A DNA stretch of 64,000 nt from Acidobacteriaceae bacterium (lineage in GTDB: Bacteria; Acidobacteriota; Terriglobia; Terriglobales; Acidobacteriaceae), in assembly GCA_003134655.1 (NCBI GenBank), contig PLBY01000084.1, positions 1 through 64,000 of the forward strand, given 5' to 3'. Below the pieces are notes generated by a model. It was not told the origin of the DNA, did not search any database, and saw only the letters and a list, made by a program, of their open reading frames with translations. The position numbers and the translations under genes were made by a program. Of the stretch, positions 9,501 to 17,031 are shown piece after piece; positions within the stretch are counted from its first letter, which is position 1; each line of letters begins with the position of its first letter.

Positions 9501-9751
9501 ACGCGGCGATCGAGGGTGCCGTGCTCAGGCTTCGTCCCATTATGATGACGATGCTGGTGGCCACGTTTGGACTGGTTCCCGCGGCACTTTCGCATGCGAT
9601 TGGCTCTGATTCGCAGCGACCCTTTGCCATTGTCATTGTGGGCGGCTTGATCGCTGCGCTGGCGATGAGCCTTGTCCTACTCCCGACCTTATATGTTTGG
9701 ATTGCTCGCGATGGCGACATACTTCCAGAACCGGAGGCAGCCCTTGAGTAA
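6578..9751 (+). CDS. heavy-metal efflux RND pump (CzcA/CusA family)
   Basis: A 1057-aa inner-membrane RND transporter, full length for the family. TM1 is at about residues 10-30, the first porter loop carries YPDIADNYATIITQWPGRAA, and TM4 carries GALDFGMVVDGAVVMVEN. The two Asp and the Glu in that motif are the proton-relay signature of the heavy-metal (HME) subfamily, distinct from drug-exporting HAE pumps. A second RND half follows, with TM segments near 880-1045 and GVSVQTGVIMLEY. The metal cannot be read from sequence; Co/Zn/Cd or Cu/Ag are the family's usual substrates. The stop overlaps the start of the channel gene by eight bases. Confidence 0.95.
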   Translation: MIRALVDFALNNRFVVLAIAILALGWGAVSFHNLPVEAYPDIADNYATIITQWPGRAAEEVEQQVTIPIEIQMNGIPHLTHLRSESIFGLSFVLMIFDDASDNDWNRQKVMERIAQADLPPGLQPSMGTDWSTTGQIYWYVLRSTNPQIDVMDLRSIQDWTVVKELKSVPDIVDVSTFGGTTREYQVRVDPNKLVSYGLSIGQVEQQLANNNINAGGNFVETGSQQMNVRTLGLFTNVKDIEQTVLTTKSGTPLRVRDIAEVSQGAKIRLGHEGRAIRRENGKIVDNDDVIFAQVMMRKGADSGPTLEKLHAKVDQLNRSGILPPGVTLERMIDRSDLLGFTLDTVLHNLGEGMILVTIILFLFLLDTRAALIVSLTIPFALFFASILLDLTKVPVNLLSLGALDFGMVVDGAVVMVENIVRRMSHRKNGSSTSGHDMTTEQAPGQTIREAAHEVQRPVFYAILIIITAYMPIFTLQRVEGRLFRPMAWTVAFALLGAMTFSILVVPVLASALFRKGVTESRNPVLSYLTERYRRRLRWCVEHRTITVGVGVVCLLATLFLGFSGVIGAEFLPHLDEGSIWARGTLAQSTSLTEGTRFMNQARLIFASFPEVNQVISEIGRPDDGTDTGGFGNTEYFVDLKPKSRWRPVFRENKEELIAAMNREISKVPGATWNFSQPIEDNVGETLTGTKGQLALKVFGNDLRTLEQTGDEIAGIMQRVPGIADVKLYRDTGQPNLNFIINRQQAARFGINVTDIQDVVETAVGGKAVTQVLPAGSPERYDVVVRYQEPYRKDPRAISNIRLLSPSGERVSLAQLTTMEVRDGAYDIYREGNSRYVSVTFNVRGRDLNSSVEDAMAQISRKVKLPPGYHLDWSGEYESAKRASARLAVIVPLTVLVIFVLLYTMFRSAKWALLILTVVTMAPIGGLLALLLTGTHFSVSSGIGFLALFGVSVQTGVIMLEYINQLRARGYTVVDAAIEGAVLRLRPIMMTMLVATFGLVPAALSHAIGSDSQRPFAIVIVGGLIAALAMSLVLLPTLYVWIARDGDILPEPEAALE

Positions 9752-11063
9752 CGTTGCACAGCTCCGGACGATCTGTGCTGAAGCGCTTGCATACGTATTG
9801 CTTTCCTGCGCACTGAGCACTCTGGCCTCCAGCCAAACCACGGGGCCGACAACGATCACGCTCGACGAAGCGATCCAGATGGCGCTCCAGCACAACCACA
9901 ACATGCTGGCGGCGCGGACCACGATTCAGCAGAGCGAAGCCGAAGAGACCACGGCGAACCTCCGCCCCAACCCGACGCTCGTCGCGGATTGGGAATATTT
10001 GCCTCTCGGCTCGCCTTCGCGTCAAAACCCGAATCTATACCCAAATGTTTCTACAAACGATTACCTGAAGAACAACACGGAAGCCGATATAGGGCTCAGC
10101 TACCTGATCGAACGTGGCAAGAAGCGCCAGCACCGGCTGCAGGCGGCGAGGGACATCACCGCGCAGACGCGCTCCCTGGTGACCGACAACGAGCGTGGTC
10201 TTGCGTTCAATACGGCTTCGCTGTTTGTGAACGTGCAGCTTGCCGAATCTAGCCTCGAACTCGCCGACAAGGACTTGAAGAGCTTTCAGAAAACAGTCGA
10301 CCTCGGCCAGTTGCGTTACGACAAAGGCGCCATCAGCGAGGACGACTACCTCAAGATCAAACTGCAGTTGCTGCAGTTCGAGACCGACTATCAGCAGGCC
10401 GAGCTGGCAAAGGTTCAGGCACTGTCTGACCTGAGGCAGTTGCTCGGATACGGATCTGTCTCTGCGGACTACGACGTGGCGGGACCATTCGACTACCAGC
10501 CGCTGAAGGGTAATCTGGAAGACTTTCAACTGAAGGCTCTGCAGAACCGGCCTGATCTCCGTGCGGCCCAGCAAGGTGTAACCGCGGCCAGGAGCCAGTA
10601 CGAGTTGCAGCGGGCGATTGGCAAGCAAGACGTTACCGTGCAGAGCAACTATTCGCACGTCAACGGGATTAATGCCGCTAACTTCCTGGGAAGCATCCCA
10701 CTCCCGATTTTCAATCGCAACCAGGGCGAAATAGCGAGAACTCGCATCGCTATCACGCAAGCGCAAGAACAGGAGAAAGCTACCAACGGGCAGGCCCTCA
10801 CTGATGTGCGCGACGCTTACGAAGGATTGCGCGTGAGCGACCGCATCGTGCAGTTGTACCGCTCGGGCTATCTCGACGCGGCGCAAAAAGACCGCGACAT
10901 CGCCGAATATGCGTATCAGCGCGGCGCGGTGAGCCTGCTCGACTTTCTGGATGCCGAGCGCAACTATCGCGCGACCCAGCTTGCGTATCGCCAGGCGCTA
11001 GCCTCATACTTGCTCGCCTTGGAGCAGATGCGGCAGGCGGTGGGTACGAGGGCGCTGCCTTGA
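9744..11063 (+). CDS. TolC-family outer-membrane efflux channel (CzcC-like)
   Basis: A 439-aa outer-membrane factor completing the tripartite pump. It has a signal peptide (residues 1-30, ending near TLASSQ) and two TolC repeats: ITLDEAIQMALQHNHNMLAA with a long coiled coil to about 250, then the second half with LKALQNRPDLRAAQQGVTAA and a C-terminal helix ending in YLLALEQMRQAVG. I place the start at TTG 9744 because GGAGG at 9733-9737 lies six bases upstream and the TTGAGTAA overlap couples it to the pump stop. ATG 9714 or 9672 would add residues before the signal peptide. It acts as a trimeric channel in the outer membrane. Confidence 0.9.
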   Translation: MSNVAQLRTICAEALAYVLLSCALSTLASSQTTGPTTITLDEAIQMALQHNHNMLAARTTIQQSEAEETTANLRPNPTLVADWEYLPLGSPSRQNPNLYPNVSTNDYLKNNTEADIGLSYLIERGKKRQHRLQAARDITAQTRSLVTDNERGLAFNTASLFVNVQLAESSLELADKDLKSFQKTVDLGQLRYDKGAISEDDYLKIKLQLLQFETDYQQAELAKVQALSDLRQLLGYGSVSADYDVAGPFDYQPLKGNLEDFQLKALQNRPDLRAAQQGVTAARSQYELQRAIGKQDVTVQSNYSHVNGINAANFLGSIPLPIFNRNQGEIARTRIAITQAQEQEKATNGQALTDVRDAYEGLRVSDRIVQLYRSGYLDAAQKDRDIAEYAYQRGAVSLLDFLDAERNYRATQLAYRQALASYLLALEQMRQAVGTRALP

Positions 11064-11135
11064 GGGCAGCGGCAAGGTTTCGCGTTTCAAGAGTCCAAGA
11101 GCGACCGTAACAGCAGTCGCCCAGGAGCCGGATCG

Positions 11136-11783
11136 TTGAATAAGCAGGACGTACGGAGCCGGATCGAACAACTCGGGATCATTCCCTCCATTCGCGTGTC
11201 GACGACGGAGGACGCGCTTTTCGCTGCCGAGGCTATCGCCCGCGGCGGCATCCCCATTCTCGAAGTCACGCTGACCGTGCCCGAAGCGATCAAAGTCATT
11301 TCTCATGTCGTACAACATGCACCTGAGGTGATTGTCGGCGCCGGCAGTGTCCACGACGTCGAGACGGCGCGGCGCTGCCTGGATGCCGGGGCCAAATTTC
11401 TTTCGAGTGACGGCCTGGATCCCGAGACCGTAAAGTTCGCGGTGCAGCAGAACGTCGTTGTGATCCCCGGTACGCTCACACCAACGGGAGTCATCGCCGC
11501 GTGGAAACTGGGTCCGGATTTCGTCAAGATCGTGCCGTGTGGGCACATCGGAGGTGACAGTTACATTAAGGACCTCAAGGCGATGTTCCCTTACGTTCCG
11601 ATGATCGCTGCGGGCGGCGTCAATCAGCGGACTGCGTTCAGCTTCATTGCCGCCGGGGCAATCGCACTGGGCGTCGGCGGAGAGTTGATCCCGAGAGAGG
11701 CAATTCGGCGACGCCAGCCTGATCGCATTGCCGAACTCGCGCGCAGGTTCCTGGAGTCGGTGAGCAACGCTCGTGACCGTTGA
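11136..11783 (+). CDS. eda: 2-keto-3-deoxy-6-phosphogluconate / 4-hydroxy-2-oxoglutarate aldolase
   Basis: A 215-aa class I aldolase of the KDPG/KHG family, a cytosolic TIM barrel that cleaves KDPG to pyruvate and glyceraldehyde-3-phosphate. Visible motifs are GIPILEVTLTVPEAI with the catalytic Glu, the Schiff-base Lys in PDFVKIVPCGHIGG, and the phosphate-binding IAAGGVNQRTAFSFIAAGA. The start is TTG 11136 with GGAG eight bases upstream. It lies between the efflux channel and the CadD-like gene, an odd setting for a sugar-acid enzyme; no edd or gluconate genes are nearby. Substrate preference within the family cannot be judged. Confidence 0.92.
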   Translation: MNKQDVRSRIEQLGIIPSIRVSTTEDALFAAEAIARGGIPILEVTLTVPEAIKVISHVVQHAPEVIVGAGSVHDVETARRCLDAGAKFLSSDGLDPETVKFAVQQNVVVIPGTLTPTGVIAAWKLGPDFVKIVPCGHIGGDSYIKDLKAMFPYVPMIAAGGVNQRTAFSFIAAGAIALGVGGELIPREAIRRRQPDRIAELARRFLESVSNARDR

Positions 11784-11800
11784 GCGGAGCACAATGAGAG

Positions 11801-12367
11801 ATGGAGCCCCTTGTGGATCGACATCTTGGGTTGCTGTCGGCGAGCATAGCGACCTTCGCTGCCACGAACATCGATGACGCCTTTCTCCTGACCCTGTTCT
11901 TTGCCCGGCGGGTTCCGACGCGGCGCATCGTAGTAGGTCAGTACGTGGGGTTTTCGGCCATTATCGCCATAAGCCTGATCGGCGTCTGGTGCGCTTTGGC
12001 ACTCCCCCATCGCTGGATTCACTTTCTGGGAGTGCTGCCGCTCGCACTAGGAATCAGGCGCCTGTTGCAGGCGCGCCGAACCGACGCGAGCCGGCCTCGC
12101 GTTATTACGGAGAGCGTCGCTTCCATCGCGCTGCTGACACTGTCGAATGGGGCCGACAACATCAGCGTGTATATGCCGTTCTTCGTCATGGGTCGAGCGA
12201 ACCTGTGGCTCATCCTGATCGTGTACGCCACGCTGGTTGCGGTTTGGTGTTTCGTTGGCCGATGGCTCGGAAACCACTCGGTCATCCTGCGCTCCGTGGA
12301 ACGGTGGGGCCATTGGGTCGTGCCGACGGTATTCGTTGGGCTCGGCATTTATGTCCTGATTTCTTGA
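11801..12367 (+). CDS. CadD-family cadmium resistance transporter
   Basis: A 188-aa membrane protein with five to six hydrophobic segments. It carries two inverted-repeat-like halves typical of CadD: TNIDDAFLLTLFFARR, with acidic residues in the first helix, plus GQYVGFSAIIAISL; then LGVLPLALGIRRLL and the later LSNGADNISVYMPFF. Members of the family confer low-level cadmium resistance or act as cation permeases. It starts 17 bp after the aldolase and closes the metal-efflux locus, which supports a metal-related role. The substrate is not demonstrated. Confidence 0.85.
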   Translation: MEPLVDRHLGLLSASIATFAATNIDDAFLLTLFFARRVPTRRIVVGQYVGFSAIIAISLIGVWCALALPHRWIHFLGVLPLALGIRRLLQARRTDASRPRVITESVASIALLTLSNGADNISVYMPFFVMGRANLWLILIVYATLVAVWCFVGRWLGNHSVILRSVERWGHWVVPTVFVGLGIYVLIS

Positions 12368-12471
12368 ACGGCAAACGCCAACGAAGGCGGCATTCCCTAT
12401 GTCTCAAGATCTGAGTCAGACAGGAATGGCCGACGGCAATACACGCACACGTTGCAACCGAGGAGGCTCAA

Positions 12472-12663
12472 ATGAAGCTGGTTAGGTTTGAGGACATCAA
12501 CGGCAGGGAAACGTTCGTCAACCCAGACCGCGTGAACCACGTTAGCGATTACGGAAGCGGTACCACCGAAATCAACTTTGGCGATAAGCAGGCCAGCGTC
12601 TTCGTCGCGATGGAAGTCTCGGCAGTAGCCTCAACCCTGCTGAAAGCAGCGACACCCAGGTAA
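12472..12663 (+). CDS. small conserved hypothetical protein (FlbD-like pattern)
   Basis: A 63-aa protein preceded by an excellent AGGAGG six to eight bases before ATG 12472, which makes translation likely. The sequence NGRETFVNPDRVNHV followed by TTEINFGDKQASVFV and MEVSAV resembles the small all-beta pattern of FlbD-like proteins: a strand, an Asn-Gly turn, then paired strands and a short helix. No flagellar genes are present. I do not recognise a specific function. Confidence 0.7.
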   Translation: MKLVRFEDINGRETFVNPDRVNHVSDYGSGTTEINFGDKQASVFVAMEVSAVASTLLKAATPR

Positions 12664-12797
12664 AACGGCTTTCGTCTCAGGATACGGCAGGCCTGCTTGC
12701 GACTTCAGAGGTCGTTGCTCCACGACCACAGACAGGGCTCAGGTCCGCCCACGGCGGATGCGGTCCCCGCATCGGGAAAAGCACCCATTCCTAACGC

Positions 12798-13679
12798 TCA
12801 CTCCGATCGCTTTGATGCTGCTGCCTTGGTGCGGCGCAGGAGATCGGGAGCCTTCAGTCGCCGGCACTGGTCTTCAAAGGTCGTGAGCGGTCCTTTCCAG
12901 CGAAGGTCTTCGACCGTGTCGAACACGGGAACATCGAGGCGCAGGGTTGCCAGTATGCGAAATAACAGTGCGTCGTCCCATGCGCTGAACAAAGACTCAG
13001 ACAGCGCGCGGGCCCTCTTTATCGATGGATCCCATTCCCGCCAATCTTTTGGAACGTCCTCGAGATGAGGGTACTGCGACAAGACAAGCGCGGCGGCCTT
13101 TTGTCCCCATCCCGCCACACCGGGGAAACCATCTGCACTGTCGCCGACGACGGCCAGGTAGTCTGGGATGGACTGCGGGCTCACTCCAAACTTGGCGACC
13201 ACACCGGCTTCATCGCGAACCAGATCCTTCCTTCGATCCATTTGAACCACTCGCGTGCCTGCAACACACTGGCCTAGATCTTTGTCCGGTGTACAAATGA
13301 AGACCTTCCCGACGTGGCCATCCTGCGCGGATTTCGCGGCGGCAGAGGCGAGTGCGTCATCGGCCTCGAACTCAACCATCGGCCATACCACCACTCCCAT
13401 GGCTGCCAGCGCTTCTTCGAGAATCGGGAATTGCGAGAGTAATTCCGGAGCTACGCCTTCGCTGGTTTTGTATCCGGGATACAGATTGTTGCGGAAGGAC
13501 TCCACCACATGGTCGGTTGCGACCCCGAGGTGAGTTGTGCCCTTTTCGATCATCGACAGCACCGATGTCAGGACGCCACGAACCGCGCCGATTTCCTGAC
13601 CGTTGACATCGTTCGCAGAAGGCACGGCGAAAAAATGCCGGAACAGTTCATACGTACCATCGATTAAGTACACATCCAT
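12798..13679 (-). CDS. stand-alone 5'-3' exonuclease / flap endonuclease (PIN-like)
   Basis: A 293-aa nuclease matching the N-terminal domain of DNA polymerase I and T4 RNase H, without a polymerase. Metal-binding acidic residues appear in order: MDVYLIDGTYELFRH, VEFEADDALAS, CTPDKDLGQCV and VVGDSADGFPGVAGWGQKAA, the last including the H3TH helix-hairpin-helix. RNNLYPGYKTSE is the conserved DNA-contact segment. It likely removes 5' flaps or RNA primers. It lies 50 bp downstream of the flavin oxidoreductase on the same strand and may be the last gene of that transcription unit. Confidence 0.92.
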   Translation of the reverse strand: MDVYLIDGTYELFRHFFAVPSANDVNGQEIGAVRGVLTSVLSMIEKGTTHLGVATDHVVESFRNNLYPGYKTSEGVAPELLSQFPILEEALAAMGVVVWPMVEFEADDALASAAAKSAQDGHVGKVFICTPDKDLGQCVAGTRVVQMDRRKDLVRDEAGVVAKFGVSPQSIPDYLAVVGDSADGFPGVAGWGQKAAALVLSQYPHLEDVPKDWREWDPSIKRARALSESLFSAWDDALLFRILATLRLDVPVFDTVEDLRWKGPLTTFEDQCRRLKAPDLLRRTKAAASKRSE

Positions 13680-13729
13680 GCGGTTGCGCCTAGAATCGCT
13701 TTCCGGACTACGCCTTCATTGTGCTTTGA

Positions 13730-15127
13730 TTACTTGTCGCTGTCCATGGCCATGAACAGGTTGTTCAGCGACTCGGCTAGTGTGGGATGGGCGAAAGTAC
13801 CGTCGCGCAATGCCGTGTAGGGCAATTTCCCCATCATGGCAATCTCGAGGGCGGACATAATTTCTCCGCCTTCGATGCCAAGAATTGCGGCGCCAAGAAT
13901 CTGGTTGGTCTCAGCGTCGACGATGGCCTTCATGAAGCCGCGCGTTTCGTCGACTTCAAGAGCACGGGCTACATGCGTCATTGGCAGTTTCGCGACGCGG
14001 ATGTTACGGCCCTGGGCGCGCGCTTCCGTCTCGCTCAGGCCGACTCGACCCAACTGCGGATCGATAAAGACGGCATACGGAACTTGGCGGTTCTTCGTCG
14101 AAGCAGGTTTCTTGTCGATTAAATTGGAGCGAATGATCCGGAAGTCGTCGTAGGAGATGTGAGTGAACGCGGGACCGCCCTTGATATCGCCTAACGCGTA
14201 GACATCTTCGGCGGATGTTTCCAACCGGTCGTTCACTTGGATGTAGCCACGTTCGTCAGTCTGAATTCCAGCGGCCTTCAGGTTGAGCGTGTCTGAATTC
14301 GGAACTCGGCCAGTGGCTACTAGGAGATGCGATCCAATCAGTGTGGTCGGGGCGTTCTGTGACTGGATTTCCAAGTGGGAAGTTCCATCCGATTGGCTCA
14401 CTCGAGTTGCTTTCGCGTTCAGCGACACTTCAATCCCATCCTGTCGCAGGATGTTGGTAACTTCTTCCGCGACATCGGGGTCCTCGTGCGTGAGCAGTTG
14501 GCCCGCGGATTGAACGATCGTCACTCTGCTGCCGAAGCGGCGGAATAGCTGTCCGAACTCGAGGCCGATATAGCCGCCGCCCAGGATCAAGAGCTGATCC
14601 GGAACAGCATCGAGTTCCATGATGGAAACATTGTCAAGGAACGGCACGGTGTCGAGCCCTTCTAAGGTGGGTCGTGACGCGCGGGTGCCGGCATTGATGA
14701 AGATGTATTTTGCCGAAAGGGTGCGCTGACCGCCATCCTGAGTACGAACCGCGACGGTCTTGGGGCCGCTGAAACTTGCCTCGCCGAAAATCAATTCCAG
14801 GTTCGCAGTCTTCTCAATGCGCGACTGGCTTCCGTTTCGAAAACTGTCAACAATGTCGCGCTTGCGTTGGCGAACCTTCCCTAAGTCGATGCCGATCGTC
14901 CCGGTATGCACGCCGTAATCGGCAGCGCGGCGCGCTAGGTAGGCGACTCGTCCGCTGGCCACCATGGTCTTGGTCGGAGTGCAGCCTTCATTGATGCAGG
15001 TCCCGCCGACATGTTTGCGCTCGATGAGTGCGGTGCGCATTCCCGCTCCGGCAAGAGCCATGGCGAGCGGGTTCCCACCCTGTCCGGAGCCAATAACGAC
15101 GGCGTTGTATTGCTGCGTAGTGGTCAT
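13730..15127 (-). CDS. FAD-dependent pyridine nucleotide-disulfide oxidoreductase (MerA/Lpd-like)
   Basis: A 465-aa class I flavoprotein. An N-terminal FAD GxGxxG ([13 protein letters not shown]) is followed by the redox-active [13 protein letters not shown] disulfide, an NAD-binding [14 protein letters not shown], a second FAD motif [13 protein letters not shown], and a C-terminal dimerisation domain with [14 protein letters not shown] that supplies the His-Glu pair. It lacks the C-terminal vicinal cysteines and N-terminal HMA domain of true mercuric reductase, and lacks lipoamide-pathway neighbours, so the electron acceptor is unknown. Nine bases separate it from the DUF4126 gene, suggesting co-expression with the redox-signalling genes upstream. 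Confidence 0.9.
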   Translation of the reverse strand: MTTTQQYNAVVIGSGQGGNPLAMALAGAGMRTALIERKHVGGTCINEGCTPTKTMVASGRVAYLARRAADYGVHTGTIGIDLGKVRQRKRDIVDSFRNGSQSRIEKTANLELIFGEASFSGPKTVAVRTQDGGQRTLSAKYIFINAGTRASRPTLEGLDTVPFLDNVSIMELDAVPDQLLILGGGYIGLEFGQLFRRFGSRVTIVQSAGQLLTHEDPDVAEEVTNILRQDGIEVSLNAKATRVSQSDGTSHLEIQSQNAPTTLIGSHLLVATGRVPNSDTLNLKAAGIQTDERGYIQVNDRLETSAEDVYALGDIKGGPAFTHISYDDFRIIRSNLIDKKPASTKNRQVPYAVFIDPQLGRVGLSETEARAQGRNIRVAKLPMTHVARALEVDETRGFMKAIVDAETNQILGAAILGIEGGEIMSALEIAMMGKLPYTALRDGTFAHPTLAESLNNLFMAMDSDK

Positions 15128-15136
15128 GAGGGCAAT

Positions 15137-15613
15137 TCAGAAGCGAGTAACCAGAAGCAGTCCCAACCCGATCGCCACCAGATCCTCAGGAATCGCGATC
15201 GTGAAATCCGGAACACGCAGGCTCCGCACCAACCCGACACGTGCCTGATATCCGCCGAATGCTCCGGCAACCCCACCGATCACGCCAGCGAGCGCTCCCA
15301 GCCAAACCGCCGCAGCGCCAGCCACGGCGAAGCACGCGCCAGTAAGTGCACCCGTGACAATTCGCGCGGAGAGTCCTACCGCGGCCGTTCGAGCAGGGGT
15401 AGAGGGAAGTTGATCACCGATGAACTCTACCAGGGCGAGCATCGTAAAGACGCCCACCGCCCACACCGTTCCCATGAAGGCTAGTGGGGACCCGTGAAGA
15501 TTGATCCATCCGATGTGAGCGGCCCACGCCACGACCGCGGGTGCAGTCAGGCACCGCAGTCCTGCCACAATTCCGATGCCGAGCGCTAACAGCAGGACGA
15601 ATCCGGAACTCAT
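15137..15613 (-). CDS. DUF4126 family membrane protein
   Basis: A 158-aa protein with about four glycine/alanine-rich transmembrane segments. The N-terminal IGIVAGLRCLTAPAVVAWAA and the following WINLHGSPLAFMG match the DUF4126 pattern; a central GALAGVIGGVAGAFGGYQAR and a C-terminal LVAIGLGLLLVTRF form the later helices. No biochemical function is established for the family. It lies 29 bp after the kinase gene and 9 bp before the oxidoreductase, so it is probably part of the same operon. Confidence 0.85.
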   Translation of the reverse strand: MSSGFVLLLALGIGIVAGLRCLTAPAVVAWAAHIGWINLHGSPLAFMGTVWAVGVFTMLALVEFIGDQLPSTPARTAAVGLSARIVTGALTGACFAVAGAAAVWLGALAGVIGGVAGAFGGYQARVGLVRSLRVPDFTIAIPEDLVAIGLGLLLVTRF

Positions 15614-15642
15614 GCGCGTTCTCCATCACAGCGGTTGAGGAA

Positions 15643-17031
15643 TCAGCCAGCGCTCTCCGCGAGCGGCAGCCAAACCTGAAAACGCGTGTCTCCAGGTTCG
15701 GATTGCACTTGAATATTACCGCGGTGCTTCTTCACTATTCTCTGCACCGTGTCGAGGCCCAGCCCGGTTCCCTCTCCCACTCCTTTCGTGGTGAAGAAGG
15801 GTTCAAAAATGCGGGGCTCGATTTCGGGCGAAATTCCCGGGCCATTGTCGGCAATCTCGACGACAGCACAATTGTCGTCGCGGTAGGCGCGCACGCGCAG
15901 TTCACCCTTCCCACTCATCGCGTCGATGGCGTTGTCGATGAGGTTGGTCCAGACCTGATTCAGTTCGCTCCCGAAGGAATTCACGAGAAGAGGAACCTTC
16001 TGATAATCGCGCTGTACAGTCACACCATGTTTGAGCTTGTGATTCAAGATGGTGAGCGTGGTTTCAAGTGTCTTGACGATATCCACGTTCTGCAAGGGCG
16101 CCTGATCCATGAAGGTGTATTCCTTGATGGCGCCCACCAGATCGGAAATTCGCGCAGTGCTGCTCTCAATCTGGTTGAGCAAGTCGGCAATCTCCACCGA
16201 AGACGAAATCCTCACCAGAGCGGCCCGCGCAGTATCGGCGTCGAGCGCTGCGAAGATTTGCTCTAGCGACTCCGGCTTGAAATTCTTCTTTGCGAGATCG
16301 GCCGCGAGTTGCCACAAGTCGTTTTGTCCATGACTGCGGAGCAAAGAGTCGAGTTGGTCCTCCAAGTCGCTGGCGGCGAGAGCATCGAGTGGAGGCCCAT
16401 CCGTTTGCACCAGGGACGCCTCCAACTTTTCAATTTCTGCTTTTTGCGTGGGGGTCAAATCTCGCCTGCCCAGTTCAAGACTGGCATCGCGGACCCGCTT
16501 CAGAATGGCGCGAAGCTGGCTGGTAGCACGTTTCGCCGCTGAAGCGGGATTATTGAGTTCGTGGGCGAGGCCCGCCGAAAGCTTGCCCAACGAGGCCAGC
16601 CGGTCGCGTTGCTGCTCGAAACGAGTGGTTTCCCGGATCCGGTCCGACATCAGCCCCACGAGGCGCTGCGTCAGCTCGGGCATCTTCTGCACGAGTTCCG
16701 GAAACAGCGCCGCCGGAAATCGCAGGATGAAACTTTCAGTGATGGCGCGCCCGCTCAGGGGAAACAGCTTCATCCTCGAAAACGGGAGCTTCCCAGTGAT
16801 GTCGCCCGCTTTCATTGGGATCACGATGGATTCGCCGCCCAACTCCCCGCGCGCTTCCAGTTGCCCCTCGAGGACGACAGACATTCTGTCGGCCGGATCA
16901 CCTTGGCGCGTGTAGAAATCGCCGGGTTTGAGATGCAGTTCTTCCGATTGGCTGAGGAACCAGTTGATTTGGTCATCAGGCAATCCTTCAAATGTCGGGA
17001 CACGACGCAGCAGGTCCAGTGTGTCGGCCAT
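15643..17031 (-). CDS. cyclic nucleotide-binding-domain histidine kinase
   Basis: A 462-aa soluble kinase. Residues 1-125 form a Crp/Fnr-like cNMP-binding beta-roll (LKPGDFYTRQGDPADRMSVV, GDITGKLPFSRM). A signalling helix leads to a HisKA-type box LGKLSAGLAHELNNPASAA with His157, then a long helical insert. HATPase motifs follow: QVWTNLIDNAIDAM, VEIADNGPGISPE and GTGLGLDTVQRI. There are no membrane segments. Its ATG directly abuts the stop of the receiver-flavoprotein gene, so the latter is the probable phosphotransfer partner. It senses either a cyclic nucleotide or another ligand of the beta-roll; residues cannot settle which. Confidence 0.9.
   Translation of the reverse strand: MADTLDLLRRVPTFEGLPDDQINWFLSQSEELHLKPGDFYTRQGDPADRMSVVLEGQLEARGELGGESIVIPMKAGDITGKLPFSRMKLFPLSGRAITESFILRFPAALFPELVQKMPELTQRLVGLMSDRIRETTRFEQQRDRLASLGKLSAGLAHELNNPASAAKRATSQLRAILKRVRDASLELGRRDLTPTQKAEIEKLEASLVQTDGPPLDALAASDLEDQLDSLLRSHGQNDLWQLAADLAKKNFKPESLEQIFAALDADTARAALVRISSSVEIADLLNQIESSTARISDLVGAIKEYTFMDQAPLQNVDIVKTLETTLTILNHKLKHGVTVQRDYQKVPLLVNSFGSELNQVWTNLIDNAIDAMSGKGELRVRAYRDDNCAVVEIADNGPGISPEIEPRIFEPFFTTKGVGEGTGLGLDTVQRIVKKHRGNIQVQSEPGDTRFQVWLPLAESAG

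Noticed and set aside
13730..15127. Mercuric reductase
   Set aside because: No C-terminal vicinal Cys pair, no HMA domain and no mer genes; only the general disulfide oxidoreductase family is supported.
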